Notes: generated from the letters alone by a model not told the origin. A stretch of DNA of 64,000 nt from Shinella yambaruensis (GCF_022899355.1 NZ_JALJCK010000004.1:471172-535171), one strand, 5' to 3'; numbered from the stretch's first letter, positions 21,078 to 35,954 are shown. Numbers and translations: made by a program.

Positions 21078-22172
21078 ATGATAAGGCGTACTCTTTTGGC
21101 GACCGCTGCCACGCTTGCGCTGTTTGGTGCCGGCGGCGCGCTCGCGCAGGAAAAAGTCGTTAACGTCTACAACTGGTCCGACTATATCGATAGCTCGATC
21201 ATCGACGATTTCACCAAGGAAACCGGCATCAAGGTCGTCTACGACGTCTACGATTCGAACGAGATCCTGGAAACCAAGCTCCTGGCCGGCGGCACGGGCT
21301 ATGACGTGGTTGTGCCCACCAACACCTTCCTGCAGCGCCAGATTTCGGCGGGCGTCTACCAGAAGCTCGACAAGTCGAAGCTGCCGAACCTCAAGAACAT
21401 GTGGGACATGGTCGCTGCCCGCATGGAGCCCTTCGATCCGGGCAACGAATATTCGATCAACTACATGTGGGGCACGATCGGCATCGGCTACAACAAGGCC
21501 AAGATCATGGAAGCGCTCGGCACGGACGCGATCGACAGCTGGAGCGCGATCCTCGACCCGGCCAATGCCGAGAAACTGAAGGATTGCGGCATCAACATGC
21601 TGGATTCCCCGACCGATATCATTCCGGTCGTGCTCGCCTATCTCGGCCTCAATCCCGACAGCCATGATCCGGCCGACATTGCGAAGGCCGAGGAAGCCCT
21701 CATGAAGGTGCGCCCCTTCGTGCGCAAGTTCCACTCCTCCGAGTTCATCAACGGCCTTGCCAACGGTGACATCTGCATCGCGATCGGCTGGTCGGGCGAT
21801 ATCTTCCAGGGCCGCGACCGCGCGGAAGAGGCCGGCAACGGCGTCGAGGTCGGCTACGTGATCCCGAAGGAAGGCACGCAGATGTGGTTCGACCAGATGG
21901 CGATCCCCGCCGATGCGCCGCATGTCGAAGAGGCCCACGCCTTCCTCGACTATATCATGCGCCCGGAAGTGATCGCGAAAGCCTCGACCTACATCCACTA
22001 TGCCAACGGCAACAAGGCGGCACAGGCCGTCATGCCGAAGGAGATCCTGGAAGACACCACGATCTATCCGGATGAGGCGACGCTGGCGAAGCTCTTCACC
22101 AACACGACGCTGGATGCGAAGACGCAGCGCCTGTTCACACGGACCTGGACCAAGATCGTGACCGGTCAATAA
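21078..22172 (+). CDS. potF: Putrescine/spermidine ABC transporter, periplasmic binding protein PotF
   Basis: This 364-residue exported protein has a Sec signal peptide (MIRRTLLATAATLAL, cleavage near ALAQ-EK). The mature part starts with KVVNVYNWSDYID, the usual opening of PotD/PotF proteins that binds the polyamine, and contains GYDVVVPTNTFLQRQ. It delivers putrescine or spermidine to PotGHI. A hairpin after the stop separates it from potG, which would let the binding protein be made in excess. The 184-base upstream gap contains no recognisable operator. Confidence 0.92.
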   Translation: MIRRTLLATAATLALFGAGGALAQEKVVNVYNWSDYIDSSIIDDFTKETGIKVVYDVYDSNEILETKLLAGGTGYDVVVPTNTFLQRQISAGVYQKLDKSKLPNLKNMWDMVAARMEPFDPGNEYSINYMWGTIGIGYNKAKIMEALGTDAIDSWSAILDPANAEKLKDCGINMLDSPTDIIPVVLAYLGLNPDSHDPADIAKAEEALMKVRPFVRKFHSSEFINGLANGDICIAIGWSGDIFQGRDRAEEAGNGVEVGYVIPKEGTQMWFDQMAIPADAPHVEEAHAFLDYIMRPEVIAKASTYIHYANGNKAAQAVMPKEILEDTTIYPDEATLAKLFTNTTLDAKTQRLFTRTWTKIVTGQ

Positions 22173-22185
22173 CCGGTCCGCAACG

Positions 22186-22214
22186 AATTGCCCGGAAGCC
22201 TCTTCCGGGCAATT
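22186..22214 (+). terminator. Attenuating hairpin between potF and potG
   Basis: A 13-bp perfect stem (from AATTGCCCGGAAG to CTTCCGGGCAATT) with a three-base loop lies 13 bases after the potF stop. It is followed by only a weak T-run (TCATTT). It probably works as a partial terminator or mRNA 3'-end stabiliser that raises potF over potGHI. Confidence 0.7.
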
Positions 22215-22251
22215 TCATTTGTGCTGCCAAGAAAAGAGATGGGGACAGGCA

Positions 22252-23394
22252 ATGAAATCTCTCGGCAATATCCGTCGTTCCTTCGCACCGTGGACGGATC
22301 CGGACGCAAAGCCATTCATCACGTTCCGCAATGTCACGAAGAGGTTCGGCGATTTCACTGCCGTCGATGATCTCACCCTCAACATCTACCACCGCGAATT
22401 CTTCGCTCTGCTCGGAGCGTCCGGCTGCGGCAAGTCCACGCTCCTGCGCATGCTCGCCGGCTTCGAGCGGCCGACCTCGGGCGAAATCATCCTCGACGGC
22501 CAGGACATCGCCGGCATCCCGCCCTACAAGCGGCCGGTCAACATGATGTTCCAGTCCTACGCGCTTTTCCCGCACATGACGGTGGAGAGCAATATCGGCT
22601 TCGGCCTCAGGCAGGACGGCATGCCGAAGAACCAGATCGCCGAGCGCGTCGCCCAGATGCTGAAGCTGGTGAAGCTCGAGAAATTCGCGAAACGCAAGCC
22701 GCACCAGCTCTCCGGCGGCCAGCGCCAGCGCGTGGCGCTCGCCCGCTCGCTCGCCAAGCGCCCGAAGGTGCTGCTGCTCGACGAACCGCTCGGCGCGCTC
22801 GACAAGAAGCTGCGCGAGGAAACCCAGTTCGAGCTGATGGACCTGCAGCAGGAACTCGGCCTCACCTTCGTTGTCGTCACGCACGACCAGGAAGAGGCGA
22901 TGACCATGGCCGACCGCATCGCCGTCATGAGCCATGGCAAGGTCATCCAGGTCGCCACCCCGGCGGAAATCTACGAAGCGCCGAATTCCCGCTTCGTCGC
23001 CGACTTCATCGGCGATGTGAACATCCTCGACGGCAAGGTCTCGGCGAGCGGCAACGGCAAGATCGAGCTTGCCACCAGCGACGGCTTCACGGTCCGCACC
23101 GCGGCTGGCCATGCGCCCGCGGCGGGCAGTGCAGCCGGCTTTGCCATCCGCCCGGAAAAGCTGAAGGTGACGCGCGCCGCGCCCGTGGATGCCTCCGTCA
23201 ACGCGGCCGAGGGCGAGATCTGGGATATCGGCTATCTCGGCGACATGACGGTCTTCTACGTCAAGCTCGGCAGCGGCAAGGTCGTGAAGGCATCGATGCT
23301 GAATGCCCAGCGCGAGGTGGAGGATCCGATCGCCTATGACGAGAAGGTCTGGGTCTCCTTCGGCGAGACGGCCGGCGTCGTGCTGAAGGATTGA
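22252..23394 (+). CDS. potG: Putrescine ABC transporter ATP-binding protein PotG
   Basis: This 380-residue ATPase powers polyamine uptake. Walker A is GASGCGKST, the signature is LSGGQRQRVALARSLAKRP, Walker B is VLLLDEPLGALD, and the C-terminal TOBE domain includes FAIRPEKL. The frame is open further upstream; ATG 22252 is preceded by GGGGACAGGC and begins MKSLGNIRRSFAPW, as in PotG homologues with a short N-terminal extension. potH follows after four bases. Confidence 0.92.
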   Translation: MKSLGNIRRSFAPWTDPDAKPFITFRNVTKRFGDFTAVDDLTLNIYHREFFALLGASGCGKSTLLRMLAGFERPTSGEIILDGQDIAGIPPYKRPVNMMFQSYALFPHMTVESNIGFGLRQDGMPKNQIAERVAQMLKLVKLEKFAKRKPHQLSGGQRQRVALARSLAKRPKVLLLDEPLGALDKKLREETQFELMDLQQELGLTFVVVTHDQEEAMTMADRIAVMSHGKVIQVATPAEIYEAPNSRFVADFIGDVNILDGKVSASGNGKIELATSDGFTVRTAAGHAPAAGSAAGFAIRPEKLKVTRAAPVDASVNAAEGEIWDIGYLGDMTVFYVKLGSGKVVKASMLNAQREVEDPIAYDEKVWVSFGETAGVVLKD

Positions 23395-23398
23395 CCCG

Positions 23399-24310
23399 AT
23401 GACAAAGCTCGGCTCCGCCATCTTCAGCCGCCTCGTCATCATCATTCCCTATGCCTGGCTGCTGTTCTTCTTTCTCATTCCCTTCTTCATCGTCTTCCGC
23501 ATATCGCTCTCGACGACCGCGATCGCCCAGCCGCCCTACGAGCCTGTCTTCGCGCTGGCGGACGGCCTTTCCGGCCTCTTGGCGAAGATCGGCCAGTTCA
23601 GCTTCGACAATTACGTCTGGCTCACCGAGGACGCGCTCTATCTGAACGCCTATCTGTCGAGCCTCTGGATCGCCGGCGTCTCGACCCTGATCACGCTCCT
23701 GATCGGCTATCCGATCGCCTACGGCATGGCGCAGGCGCCGCGCACGCTGCGCCCGACGCTGCTGATGCTCGTCATCCTGCCGTTCTGGACGAGCTTCCTG
23801 ATCCGCGTCTATGCCTGGATCGCCATCCTTAAGCCGGAGGGCCTGCTCAACCAGTTCCTCATCGGCATCGGCATCATCGATACGCCGCTGATCATCATGA
23901 ACACCAACTGGGCGATCTATATCGGCATCGTCTATTCGTACCTGCCCTTCATGGTGCTGCCGCTCTATTCGGCGCTGGAGAAGATGGACAACACGCTGAT
24001 CGAGGCGGCGCAGGATCTCGGCTGCCCGCAGATCTCCGCCTTCTGGAAGGTGACCTTCCCGCTCTCCATCCCCGGCATCGTCGCGGGCTGCATGCTCGTC
24101 TTCATCCCGGCCGTCGGCGAATTCGTCATTCCGGACCTGCTCGGCGGGTCGCAGACGCTGATGATCGGCAAGACGCTGTGGAACGAGTTCAACGCGAACC
24201 GCGACTGGCCCGTCTCGGCCGCCGTCGCCACCATCCTGCTCCTCATCCTGGTCGTGCCCATCGTGTTCTTCCAGAACGCGCAGGCGAAAGCCGAAGAGCA
24301 GGGGAGGTAA
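23399..24310 (+). CDS. potH: Putrescine ABC transporter permease PotH
   Basis: This 303-residue permease has six hydrophobic segments and the EAA loop EAAQDLGCPQISAFWKVTFP near residue 201. The first cytoplasmic segment is short and the periplasmic loop after helix 1 is long, as in PotB/PotH. It is tightly spaced between potG and potI, which fixes its role in the polyamine importer. Confidence 0.92.
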   Translation: MTKLGSAIFSRLVIIIPYAWLLFFFLIPFFIVFRISLSTTAIAQPPYEPVFALADGLSGLLAKIGQFSFDNYVWLTEDALYLNAYLSSLWIAGVSTLITLLIGYPIAYGMAQAPRTLRPTLLMLVILPFWTSFLIRVYAWIAILKPEGLLNQFLIGIGIIDTPLIIMNTNWAIYIGIVYSYLPFMVLPLYSALEKMDNTLIEAAQDLGCPQISAFWKVTFPLSIPGIVAGCMLVFIPAVGEFVIPDLLGGSQTLMIGKTLWNEFNANRDWPVSAAVATILLLILVVPIVFFQNAQAKAEEQGR

Positions 24311-24314
24311 GCCC

Positions 24315-25133
24315 ATGAACACCTGGTCGCGTTTCAACATCGTCTCGGTCGTTCTCGGCTTCGCCTTCCTCTACCTGCCGATCGTTCTGCTGGTCATCTT
24401 CTCCTTCAACGAGTCGAAGCTGGTCACGGTCTGGGCCGGGTTCTCGACCCGGTGGTACGTCTCGCTCTTCAACAACCAGGGCCTGATGGATGCCGCCTGG
24501 GTGACGATCCGCGTGGCGCTGCTGTCGGCCACCGTCGCCACCGTCCTCGGCACCATGGCGGCGCTGGCGCTGACGCGCTACACGCGTTTCCGCGGCCGGC
24601 TGCTGTTTTCCGGCATGGTCTACGCGCCGCTCGTCATGCCGGAGGTCATCACCGGCCTTTCGCTGCTCCTGCTCTTCGTCGCCATCGGTTTCGACCGCGG
24701 CTTCGTGACGGTCATGCTGGCGCACATCACCTTCTCGATGTGCTTCGTCACGGTCGTGGTGCAGTCGCGCCTGCTCTCCTTCGACCGCTCGATCGAGGAG
24801 GCCGCAATGGATCTCGGGGCGACGCCGGTGAAGACCTTCTTCGAGGTAACGCTGCCGGTCATCGCGCCGGCCGTGCTGTCCGGCTGGATGCTGGCCCTCA
24901 CGCTCTCGCTCGACGACCTCGTCATCGCGAGCTTCACCTCGGGACCCGGCGCCACGACCCTGCCGATGAAGATCTACAGCCAGGTGCGTCTCGGCGTGAC
25001 GCCGGAGATCAACGCGGCCTGCACGCTGCTTATCGGCCTCGTCGCCATCGGCGTCCTCATCGCCTCGCTCATGACGAAGCGCCGCGAGGTCCAGCGCCAG
25101 CGCGACGAGCAGGCGGCCTTCGCCGGCCGTTAA
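24315..25133 (+). CDS. potI: Putrescine ABC transporter permease PotI
   Basis: This 272-residue inner-membrane permease has about six helices and the EAA loop EEAAMDLGATPVKTFFEVTLP. The conserved LSLDDLVIASFTSGPG follows, typical of PotC/PotI. It starts four bases after potH, so the two are co-translated. The C-terminus is a charged cytoplasmic tail. It is convergent with the AsmA gene only 15 bases away, with no obvious terminator between them. Confidence 0.92.
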   Translation: MNTWSRFNIVSVVLGFAFLYLPIVLLVIFSFNESKLVTVWAGFSTRWYVSLFNNQGLMDAAWVTIRVALLSATVATVLGTMAALALTRYTRFRGRLLFSGMVYAPLVMPEVITGLSLLLLFVAIGFDRGFVTVMLAHITFSMCFVTVVVQSRLLSFDRSIEEAAMDLGATPVKTFFEVTLPVIAPAVLSGWMLALTLSLDDLVIASFTSGPGATTLPMKIYSQVRLGVTPEINAACTLLIGLVAIGVLIASLMTKRREVQRQRDEQAAFAGR

Positions 25134-25148
25134 GCCTGGACGGGAGCC

Positions 25149-26987
25149 CTACTGGCGGGGCTGCTGCCCCGTCAGGATGGAGATCGGCGAGATCACCGGC
25201 TCCGGCCAGGAACCGCCGACGAAGAAGCTGATCGCCGGCGTGACGACGGGAGTTTCCGCCTGCTGCCGGTCGGCGAGCGTGCCGGCCAGCGCGACGCTGC
25301 CGCTGCGATAGGGGATCATGCCGGAGAGCGTCAGCAGCTTCTCGTTGCCTTCGATCTGCGCCTTGGTCAGCTCCGCCAGGCCCCGGTCGAGCCGGGCCTC
25401 CACGTCGGCCCGGACGAAATCGAAGGATCCGTTCGACGCCTCGGAGAAGTTGAAGAAGGCGTTCTTCGCCGCCCGCTCCTCGAAGGCCTGGCGGTTGAAA
25501 TGGGTGAGCGTGCCGGGTCCCATGGCCAGCCGGAAGTGGCCGGACATGTCGGACGCCGTCGTCGCCCAGAGCGGCCGGTCCGTCGACAGCTCGAAATCGG
25601 CCGAGCCGCGCCCTGCCGGCAGCGGTCCGGGCAGGGCGAGCGTGTTGACGATCGCGCCGATATCGACATTGCTCAGCGACATCTGCAGGCGCCCGCCGCC
25701 GCGGAACCCCTGCTCGGTCAGCGCGATGCGCCCGGTCAAGCGGCCGTCCATGAACTGGCTGTCGCCGATGTCGAACGAGGCGCGGCCGTTCTCGATGCGC
25801 ATGCCGGCGGCAAGGTCCTGCAGGGAGAAGGGCGAGAAATCCGCGCTCTTGGCGGAAAGCCGCAGGTCCATGCCGAATTGATGGATGAAGGCGGTGTCGA
25901 TGCCGGTGGTCGCCTGGTCGGCGCCGGGAAGCGGCGAGAAGGCGGTCAGGAAGGCGTGAAGGTCGATCCGGTCGAAGGCCAGCGTGCCGCCCACCTGCGG
26001 CAGGCCGTCCGGCGGCATGTTGACGTCGAGCACGCCGGTCGCCCGCGCATTGTCGAGGGTCAGCTTCAGGTCTTCCAGCTTGGCCGTGTAGCCCGCCGTC
26101 GTCACCTTCGCCTCGGCGGTGATATGGCCGAGATTGCCGACGGAGGGGATGTCCTTGCCCTGCCAGGCGAGCAGGTGGCCGAGCGACGGGGTCGACAGCG
26201 TCATGTTGCCGGCGATGAAGGCGTTTGACGAAAGATTGGCAATCCCCTCGAAGTTCATCGTCGTCGGATCGGCGGAAAGATTGGTGCGCACATTGGCGTT
26301 GTGCCCGGCGAGCAGGGCAAGCGGATGGTCGCTGTCGAAGGTCCAGCGCGTCATTTCGCCGTTGACGACGCCCGAAAGCGCGAGATCGAGCGGCCGCCGC
26401 AGGGCCGGCCAGCCGATATTTCCGTTGATGTCGGAAATGCGGTAGGGCGCGGTCCCGTCGCCCTGCGTGACCTCGATGACCCCGTCGAGCACGTTGATCG
26501 TGCCGATGCGCTCATCTGGAAGTTCCGGTATCGCCTGGCCCTCGGGCGCCGATTTGGTCGCGTCGATCGCCTGCATCAGCCAGCCGCTGTGGCGCCAGTT
26601 GAAGACGCCATCGGCATCCCAGCCCACGCGGATCGTCGGCCGCATGAGGTCGAAATCGCTGAACACCGGCTTGCCGCGCACCGCACCGAAGAGGTCGAAG
26701 CTCGCCGATATGGCGTCGACATGCGCAAGCTCGCTCCTGTCGGCCGCGTCGACCATCCGCACATTGCCGAGCGTCACCCGCGGATAGGGCCAGAAGGAGA
26801 ACGCCGCCTCCTGGCCGATCTCGACGTCGGCGCCCGTCCAGGCTTCGAGCGTCCTTTCGATCTCCTTGCCGACCGTGTCGGTCTGGATGAGGAAGGGAAA
26901 ACCGATGCGCACGGCGGCGAAGAGCACCAGAACGACAAGAGTTCCCCGCACGAGATGCCGTGACTGGATGAAACGGGAAAGGGTCAT
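25149..26987 (-). CDS. AsmA family envelope protein
   Basis: This 612-residue protein has a single N-terminal membrane helix (about residues 14-35), then a long beta-rich region typical of AsmA/DUF748-like bridge proteins. The AsmA N-terminal motif is visible ([27 protein letters not shown], given here in parts: WTGADVEIG and [10 protein letters not shown]). The C-terminal half carries the AsmA_2-type [21 protein letters not shown] segment. Family members are anchored in the inner membrane and are linked to outer-membrane lipid homeostasis. It stands alone on the minus strand between potI and the acetoacetyl-CoA synthetase. Confidence 0.82.
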   Translation of the reverse strand: MTLSRFIQSRHLVRGTLVVLVLFAAVRIGFPFLIQTDTVGKEIERTLEAWTGADVEIGQEAAFSFWPYPRVTLGNVRMVDAADRSELAHVDAISASFDLFGAVRGKPVFSDFDLMRPTIRVGWDADGVFNWRHSGWLMQAIDATKSAPEGQAIPELPDERIGTINVLDGVIEVTQGDGTAPYRISDINGNIGWPALRRPLDLALSGVVNGEMTRWTFDSDHPLALLAGHNANVRTNLSADPTTMNFEGIANLSSNAFIAGNMTLSTPSLGHLLAWQGKDIPSVGNLGHITAEAKVTTAGYTAKLEDLKLTLDNARATGVLDVNMPPDGLPQVGGTLAFDRIDLHAFLTAFSPLPGADQATTGIDTAFIHQFGMDLRLSAKSADFSPFSLQDLAAGMRIENGRASFDIGDSQFMDGRLTGRIALTEQGFRGGGRLQMSLSNVDIGAIVNTLALPGPLPAGRGSADFELSTDRPLWATTASDMSGHFRLAMGPGTLTHFNRQAFEERAAKNAFFNFSEASNGSFDFVRADVEARLDRGLAELTKAQIEGNEKLLTLSGMIPYRSGSVALAGTLADRQQAETPVVTPAISFFVGGSWPEPVISPISILTGQQPRQ

Positions 26988-27168
26988 TCGGGTGCGGGTC
27001 CTCTACCGGCAGCGTTCACATCACTTCAAGCGAACGGGGATAGGCGCTTGGGCAGAAGAAATCAAATGGGCCATGGCGGAATTGCGTTCGGCAGCGGCGC
27101 GAACCGGCGTTCGCCACTTTATACTGCGGCGCAACATGCTATACGAAGGCCATGGAGTGGAGGAAAGC

Positions 27169-29121
<1,953 letters not shown>

Positions 29122-29341
29122 GCGCCTTCGACGTTAATGATTTCCGACTGCCGCATTAACCAAGTTTTCGAAGTTGTGAACGAAAGGTTTGTGCCGGAAC
29201 CGGTCAGGTAAGGTTTTGTTAAGCCGGAATGACGCAAGGTCGTGCCAACTTGAGCGCGCCCGATGATGGGCGTTCCGGTCGCACCCGACCCGATGGCATG
29301 AGGCCGTTCACCACGCTTTTGTTGGACAGCATTCAACTATC

Positions 29342-29368
29342 GGGGCGGCTTATGCCGCCCCCTTTTTT
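29342..29368 (+). terminator. Intrinsic terminator after acetoacetyl-CoA synthetase
   Basis: An 8-bp perfect stem (GGGGCGGC/GCCGCCCC, loop TTAT) is followed by CTTTTTT on the plus strand. It lies 220 bases after the acs stop and 15 bases before the end of the convergent permease gene. The 261-base gap before it contains no other gene I can support. Confidence 0.85.
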
Positions 29369-29382
29369 GCCCCGAACGCGGT

Positions 29383-31017
29383 TTAGCCGTCCTTGCGGTC
29401 CAGCGACCGCGAGACGAGGAAGACGGGAATGAGCCCGACGGCGACGATGATGACGGCCGGCACGCCGGCATCCTCCACCTTCGCCCGCGAGGCGTCCTCG
29501 TAGACCAGTGTCGCCAGCGTGTTGAAGTTGAACGGGCGCAGCATGATCGTCGCCGACAGTTCCTTCATGCTTTCGATGAAGACCAGCAGCGCCGCCGTCA
29601 GCGTCGCCGGCCGCATCATGGGCAGGAGCACGCTCCAGAGCGTCTGGCTGCTGGTGCGCCCGAGCGTGCGCGCGGCCATGTCGAGATGGGGCGAGAGCTT
29701 GTGGAAGCCGGCATCGATCGTGCCTTCCGCCATGGTGAGGAAGCGCACCGTGCAGGCATAGATGATGGCAAAGCCGGTGCCGGAGAGCAGCAGCCCGGTC
29801 GAGATGCCGAACTGCGCCCGCAGGAAGGCATCGACCGCATTGTCGAAATTGGCGAGCGGGATGAGCACGCCCATGGCCAGCACAGTGCCCGGCACGCCAT
29901 AGCCGAAGGACGCGAGGCGGCCCGCGGCGGCATTCAGCCGCGAGCGCGTGGTGCGCGCGGCATAGGCGAGCAGGAAGGCGAGTAGCACCGCGACGAGCGC
30001 GGTCGAGCCCGAGACGAGGACACTGTTCCAGAGCGCGGAGAGAAGGCGCGTGGAGGCGAACTGCTCCAGCCGGCGCGCGGCATAACCGCCGAGCACGACG
30101 ACGGGAATGGCAAAACCGATGACCGGCGGCAGAAGGCAGGCAAGCGTTGCGGCCCATTTCTTCCAGCCTGAAAGCTTGAGGCGCACGGAATCGTGCACGG
30201 CCGCCGTCGTCTTCTGGCTGGAAAACCGCTGCCGGCGGCGTGCGGCGCGCTCCACCATCATCAGGCAGATGACGAAGACCAGCATGATGCAGGCGATCTG
30301 CGCCGCGCCGGCAAGGCTGCCGCGGTTGAGCCAGGTGTCGAAGATCGAGAAGGTGAGGGTCTGCACGCCGAGATATTCCACCGCGCCGATATCGTTCAGC
30401 GTCTCCATGGCGACCAGCGTCAGCCCCACCATGATCGCCGGCCGCGCCATGGGGATCTGGATCTTGGCGAAGACCTTGAGCGGGCCCGCGCCGAGCGTGC
30501 GCGCCACGTCGGCCGCCGCCCGGCCCTGCATCAGGAACATCGAGCGGGCGGAGAGGTAGATGTAGGGATAGAGCACGCTGGACAGGACCAGCATCGCCCC
30601 GCCCGTGGTGCGCACTTCCGGAAACCAGTAGTCGCGGCTCGTCTGAAAGCCGAAGAGCGCGCGATAGGCGGTCTGCACCGGGCCGGTGAAGGAGAAGAAC
30701 TCCGCAAAGGCATAGGCGCCGAGATAGGCGGGAATGGCGAGCGGCAGCACCAGCAGGCCGGAGAGCAGGCGGCGCCCGGGGAACTCGCAGCTCGCCACCA
30801 GCCAGGCGGTGACGACGCCGACGATCGCCGTGATCGCGCCGACGCCGGCAAGCAGGATCAGCGTGCGCAGCGTCGCGCGCGGAATGACGTTGCTAATGAG
30901 ATGCGGCCAATTGTCGGTGCCGCCCGTCACGGCGATGACGACGATGGCGATGGCCGGTATCAGCACGATGACGGCCGCGAGCACGGCGGAGGCCGACAGG
31001 AGCGGATGGCGCCGCAT
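29383..31017 (-). CDS. Iron(III)-type ABC transporter permease, fused double-domain (SfuB/FbpB-like)
   Basis: This protein of about 544 residues contains two consecutive six-helix permease domains, the arrangement of FbpB/SfuB ferric and ThiP thiamine permeases. EAA-type loops appear twice: ADVARTLGAGPLKVFAKIQIP in the first half and MAARTLGRTSSQTLWSVLLP in the second. The start is uncertain. ATG 31017 has AGGAC five bases upstream. ATG 31038 is a longer option; the outermost ATG at 31131 lies inside a palindromic repeat and is unlikely. No ATPase or binding-protein gene is adjacent. A candidate partner, an FbpA-type binding protein, is about 19 kb away beside rirA. Substrate is inferred. Confidence 0.8.
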   Translation of the reverse strand: MRRHPLLSASAVLAAVIVLIPAIAIVVIAVTGGTDNWPHLISNVIPRATLRTLILLAGVGAITAIVGVVTAWLVASCEFPGRRLLSGLLVLPLAIPAYLGAYAFAEFFSFTGPVQTAYRALFGFQTSRDYWFPEVRTTGGAMLVLSSVLYPYIYLSARSMFLMQGRAAADVARTLGAGPLKVFAKIQIPMARPAIMVGLTLVAMETLNDIGAVEYLGVQTLTFSIFDTWLNRGSLAGAAQIACIMLVFVICLMMVERAARRRQRFSSQKTTAAVHDSVRLKLSGWKKWAATLACLLPPVIGFAIPVVVLGGYAARRLEQFASTRLLSALWNSVLVSGSTALVAVLLAFLLAYAARTTRSRLNAAAGRLASFGYGVPGTVLAMGVLIPLANFDNAVDAFLRAQFGISTGLLLSGTGFAIIYACTVRFLTMAEGTIDAGFHKLSPHLDMAARTLGRTSSQTLWSVLLPMMRPATLTAALLVFIESMKELSATIMLRPFNFNTLATLVYEDASRAKVEDAGVPAVIIVAVGLIPVFLVSRSLDRKDG

Positions 31018-31124
31018 GCCCGTCCTGCGGCCGAGCATCTGTGCCGGTAGACTTTCGGAAGATACCTGCAAGGCGTTCACCTCGGGAAAGGGGGTCCTTC
31101 GGCAGGCAGGCGCCCGAGCGGTTT

Positions 31125-31181
31125 CCCTCATCCCGCTTCACGCGGGAACCTCGCCGGGGAGGTGCGGGAGCCGGATGAGGG
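31125..31181. repeat. Short RIME-like palindromic element
   Basis: The element is bounded by CCCTCATCC at 31125-31133 and GGATGAGGG at 31173-31181, the same outer arms as the larger element at 4811-4986, but has a different, GC-rich interior (CCCGC-TTCA-CGCGGG type hairpin). It lies between the CbrA-like kinase end and the start of the upstream-facing permease. Confidence 0.65.
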
Positions 31182-31228
31182 GCCGTCGATGCGCCTTGCC
31201 CTCGTCCCTCCGCTCTAATCCAATCGGC

Positions 31229-34909
<3,681 letters not shown>

Positions 34910-35045
34910 GTTCAGGCCTGTCTCAATCCGGCGTCCCGGCTTTCCATTAACACTTTATTAATAGCGGCGCACCGGCGGAGGGTCCAGCGCCCGGCCCGCA
35001 AAGCCCCGGGCTTTCGGGCAGAAGGGTTAACGGCCTCATGATTTA

Positions 35046-35060
35046 TTGTGCGATGCACAA
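35046..35060. promoter_or_regulatory. Candidate operator (PhaR-type) upstream of the phasin gene
   Basis: TTGTGC-GAT-GCACAA is a perfect 6-bp inverted repeat lying just upstream of the phasin -35 box. PhaR repressors of polyhydroxyalkanoate genes are known to bind TGC-rich dyads, and phasin genes are their main targets. Assignment is inference. Confidence 0.5.
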
Positions 35061-35065
35061 TTTTG

Positions 35066-35094
35066 TTGCAATGCGAAATAAGATCGCCTATATA
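35066..35094 (+). promoter_or_regulatory. Housekeeping-type promoter of the phasin gene
   Basis: TTGCAA at 35066-35071 and TATATA at 35089-35094 are separated by 17 bases, close to the sigma-70 consensus. The start codon of the phasin gene is about 57 bases downstream. Confidence 0.7.
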
Positions 35095-35150
35095 GAGGCC
35101 ATCCAAGAACACGGCGCCTCTAGAGAGGGCCAAACCAAGGAGCGCAGACA

Positions 35151-35600
35151 ATGGCTACCAAGAAGACCGACGACGTATTCTCCATCGCATCCATCGACCC
35201 GAGCAAGTTCTCCGAGAGCTTCCGCGAATTCGCCGAAAAGGGCGCCGCGCAGACCAAGGAGGCCTATGCCAAGATGAAGGAAGCTGCCGAAGACGCCACC
35301 AAGACCGTCGAAGCGACGCTTGAAAGCGCGCAGGCCGGCTCCGTCGAACTCGGCCTCAAGGCCATCGAAGCGCTCCGCACCAATGCCGAGAACTCGCTTT
35401 CACATATGGAAGCCCTGCTCGGCGTGAAGTCCGTTTCCGAACTCTTCGAACTGCAGGCCGCCTTCCTGCGCAAGCAGGCCGAAGTCGCCGTCGAGCAGGC
35501 CAAGACCCTGCAGGAAACCTCCAAGAAGGTTGCCGAGAAGGTCGCCGCTCCCGGCAAGTCGGCCGCCGAGAAGGCCATGAAGTCCTTCAAGACCGTCTGA
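35151..35600 (+). CDS. phaP: Phasin (polyhydroxyalkanoate granule protein)
   Basis: This 149-residue, almost wholly alpha-helical, Ala/Glu/Lys-rich protein is of the Phasin_2 type. Amphipathic helices such as FREFAEKGAAQTKEAYAKMK and ELFELQAAFLRKQAEVAVEQ coat polyhydroxybutyrate granules and bind their surface. There is no signal peptide or membrane helix. It has its own promoter with a palindrome at the -35 region and its own terminator. It is divergent from the CbrA-like kinase. Phasins are highly expressed, which suits the strong promoter and ribosome site. Confidence 0.92.
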   Translation: MATKKTDDVFSIASIDPSKFSESFREFAEKGAAQTKEAYAKMKEAAEDATKTVEATLESAQAGSVELGLKAIEALRTNAENSLSHMEALLGVKSVSELFELQAAFLRKQAEVAVEQAKTLQETSKKVAEKVAAPGKSAAEKAMKSFKTV

Positions 35601-35632
35601 GCACCGTCTGGTGCGGGGCTGGACCCCATGAT

Positions 35633-35662
35633 AAAATGGCCGGGTAATCGCTCGGCCATTTT
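35633..35662 (+). terminator. Intrinsic terminator of the phasin gene
   Basis: AAAATGGCCG and CGGCCATTTT form a 10-bp stem 33 bases after the phasin stop. The T-run is part of the stem's 3' arm (CCATTTTCATTT). Confidence 0.85.
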
Positions 35663-35744
35663 CATTTGAGCGCTTGCAAAAAACGCTTGAAAAATGGTGC
35701 GGCTCCCCTTATGTGACGCACCAAGCGCGCAGGACGCGCCGTGT

Positions 35745-35821
35745 GCGGTTGTAGCTCAGTTGGTTAGAGCGCAGGTTTGTGGCACCTGAGGTCAGTGGTT
35801 CAACTCCACTCAACCGTACCA
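35745..35821 (+). tRNA. tRNA-His (anticodon GTG)
   Basis: A 77-base cloverleaf can be folded: acceptor GCGGTTG/CAACCGT, D-arm GCTC...GAGC, anticodon stem CAGGT/ACCTG with loop TTGTGGC (anticodon GTG), T-arm AGTGG/CCACT, encoded CCA. The first acceptor pair is G1-U72 and the discriminator base is A73. The usual tRNA-His G-1/C73 pair is not encoded (the base before G1 is T). This variant is known for a clade of alphaproteobacteria including rhizobia. Alanine or other identities are excluded by the anticodon. Confidence 0.96.
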
Positions 35822-35921
35822 CTTCTTCTCCCCTGAAATCCGGATGGTTGTAGCTTTCCCGCGGGACGGCGCCGTTTTGGCGATGCCTTGCCTATGCCCT
35901 CTTGACTTGCGTAGAAAATAG

Positions 35922-35935
35922 GTAGATCGGTCTAC
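35922..35935. promoter_or_regulatory. Candidate TetR operator
   Basis: GTAGA-TCGG-TCTAC is a perfect 5-bp inverted repeat 20 bases before the tetR start. A TTGACT box lies just upstream (35902-35907). Autoregulation by the following TetR protein is the simplest reading. Confidence 0.5.
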
Positions 35936-35954
35936 ATATTTATTGGAGGGCGCA

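Noticed and set aside
29196..29220. GGAAC-N16-TGTT resembling an EcfG promoter.
   Set aside because: One mismatch, and the next gene on the plus strand is far away behind a terminator; probably chance.
31126..31131. ATG at 31131 as the start of the iron-type permease.
   Set aside because: It lies within the palindromic repeat and would add an Arg/Pro-rich N-terminus before the first helix; ATG 31017 with a ribosome site is preferred.
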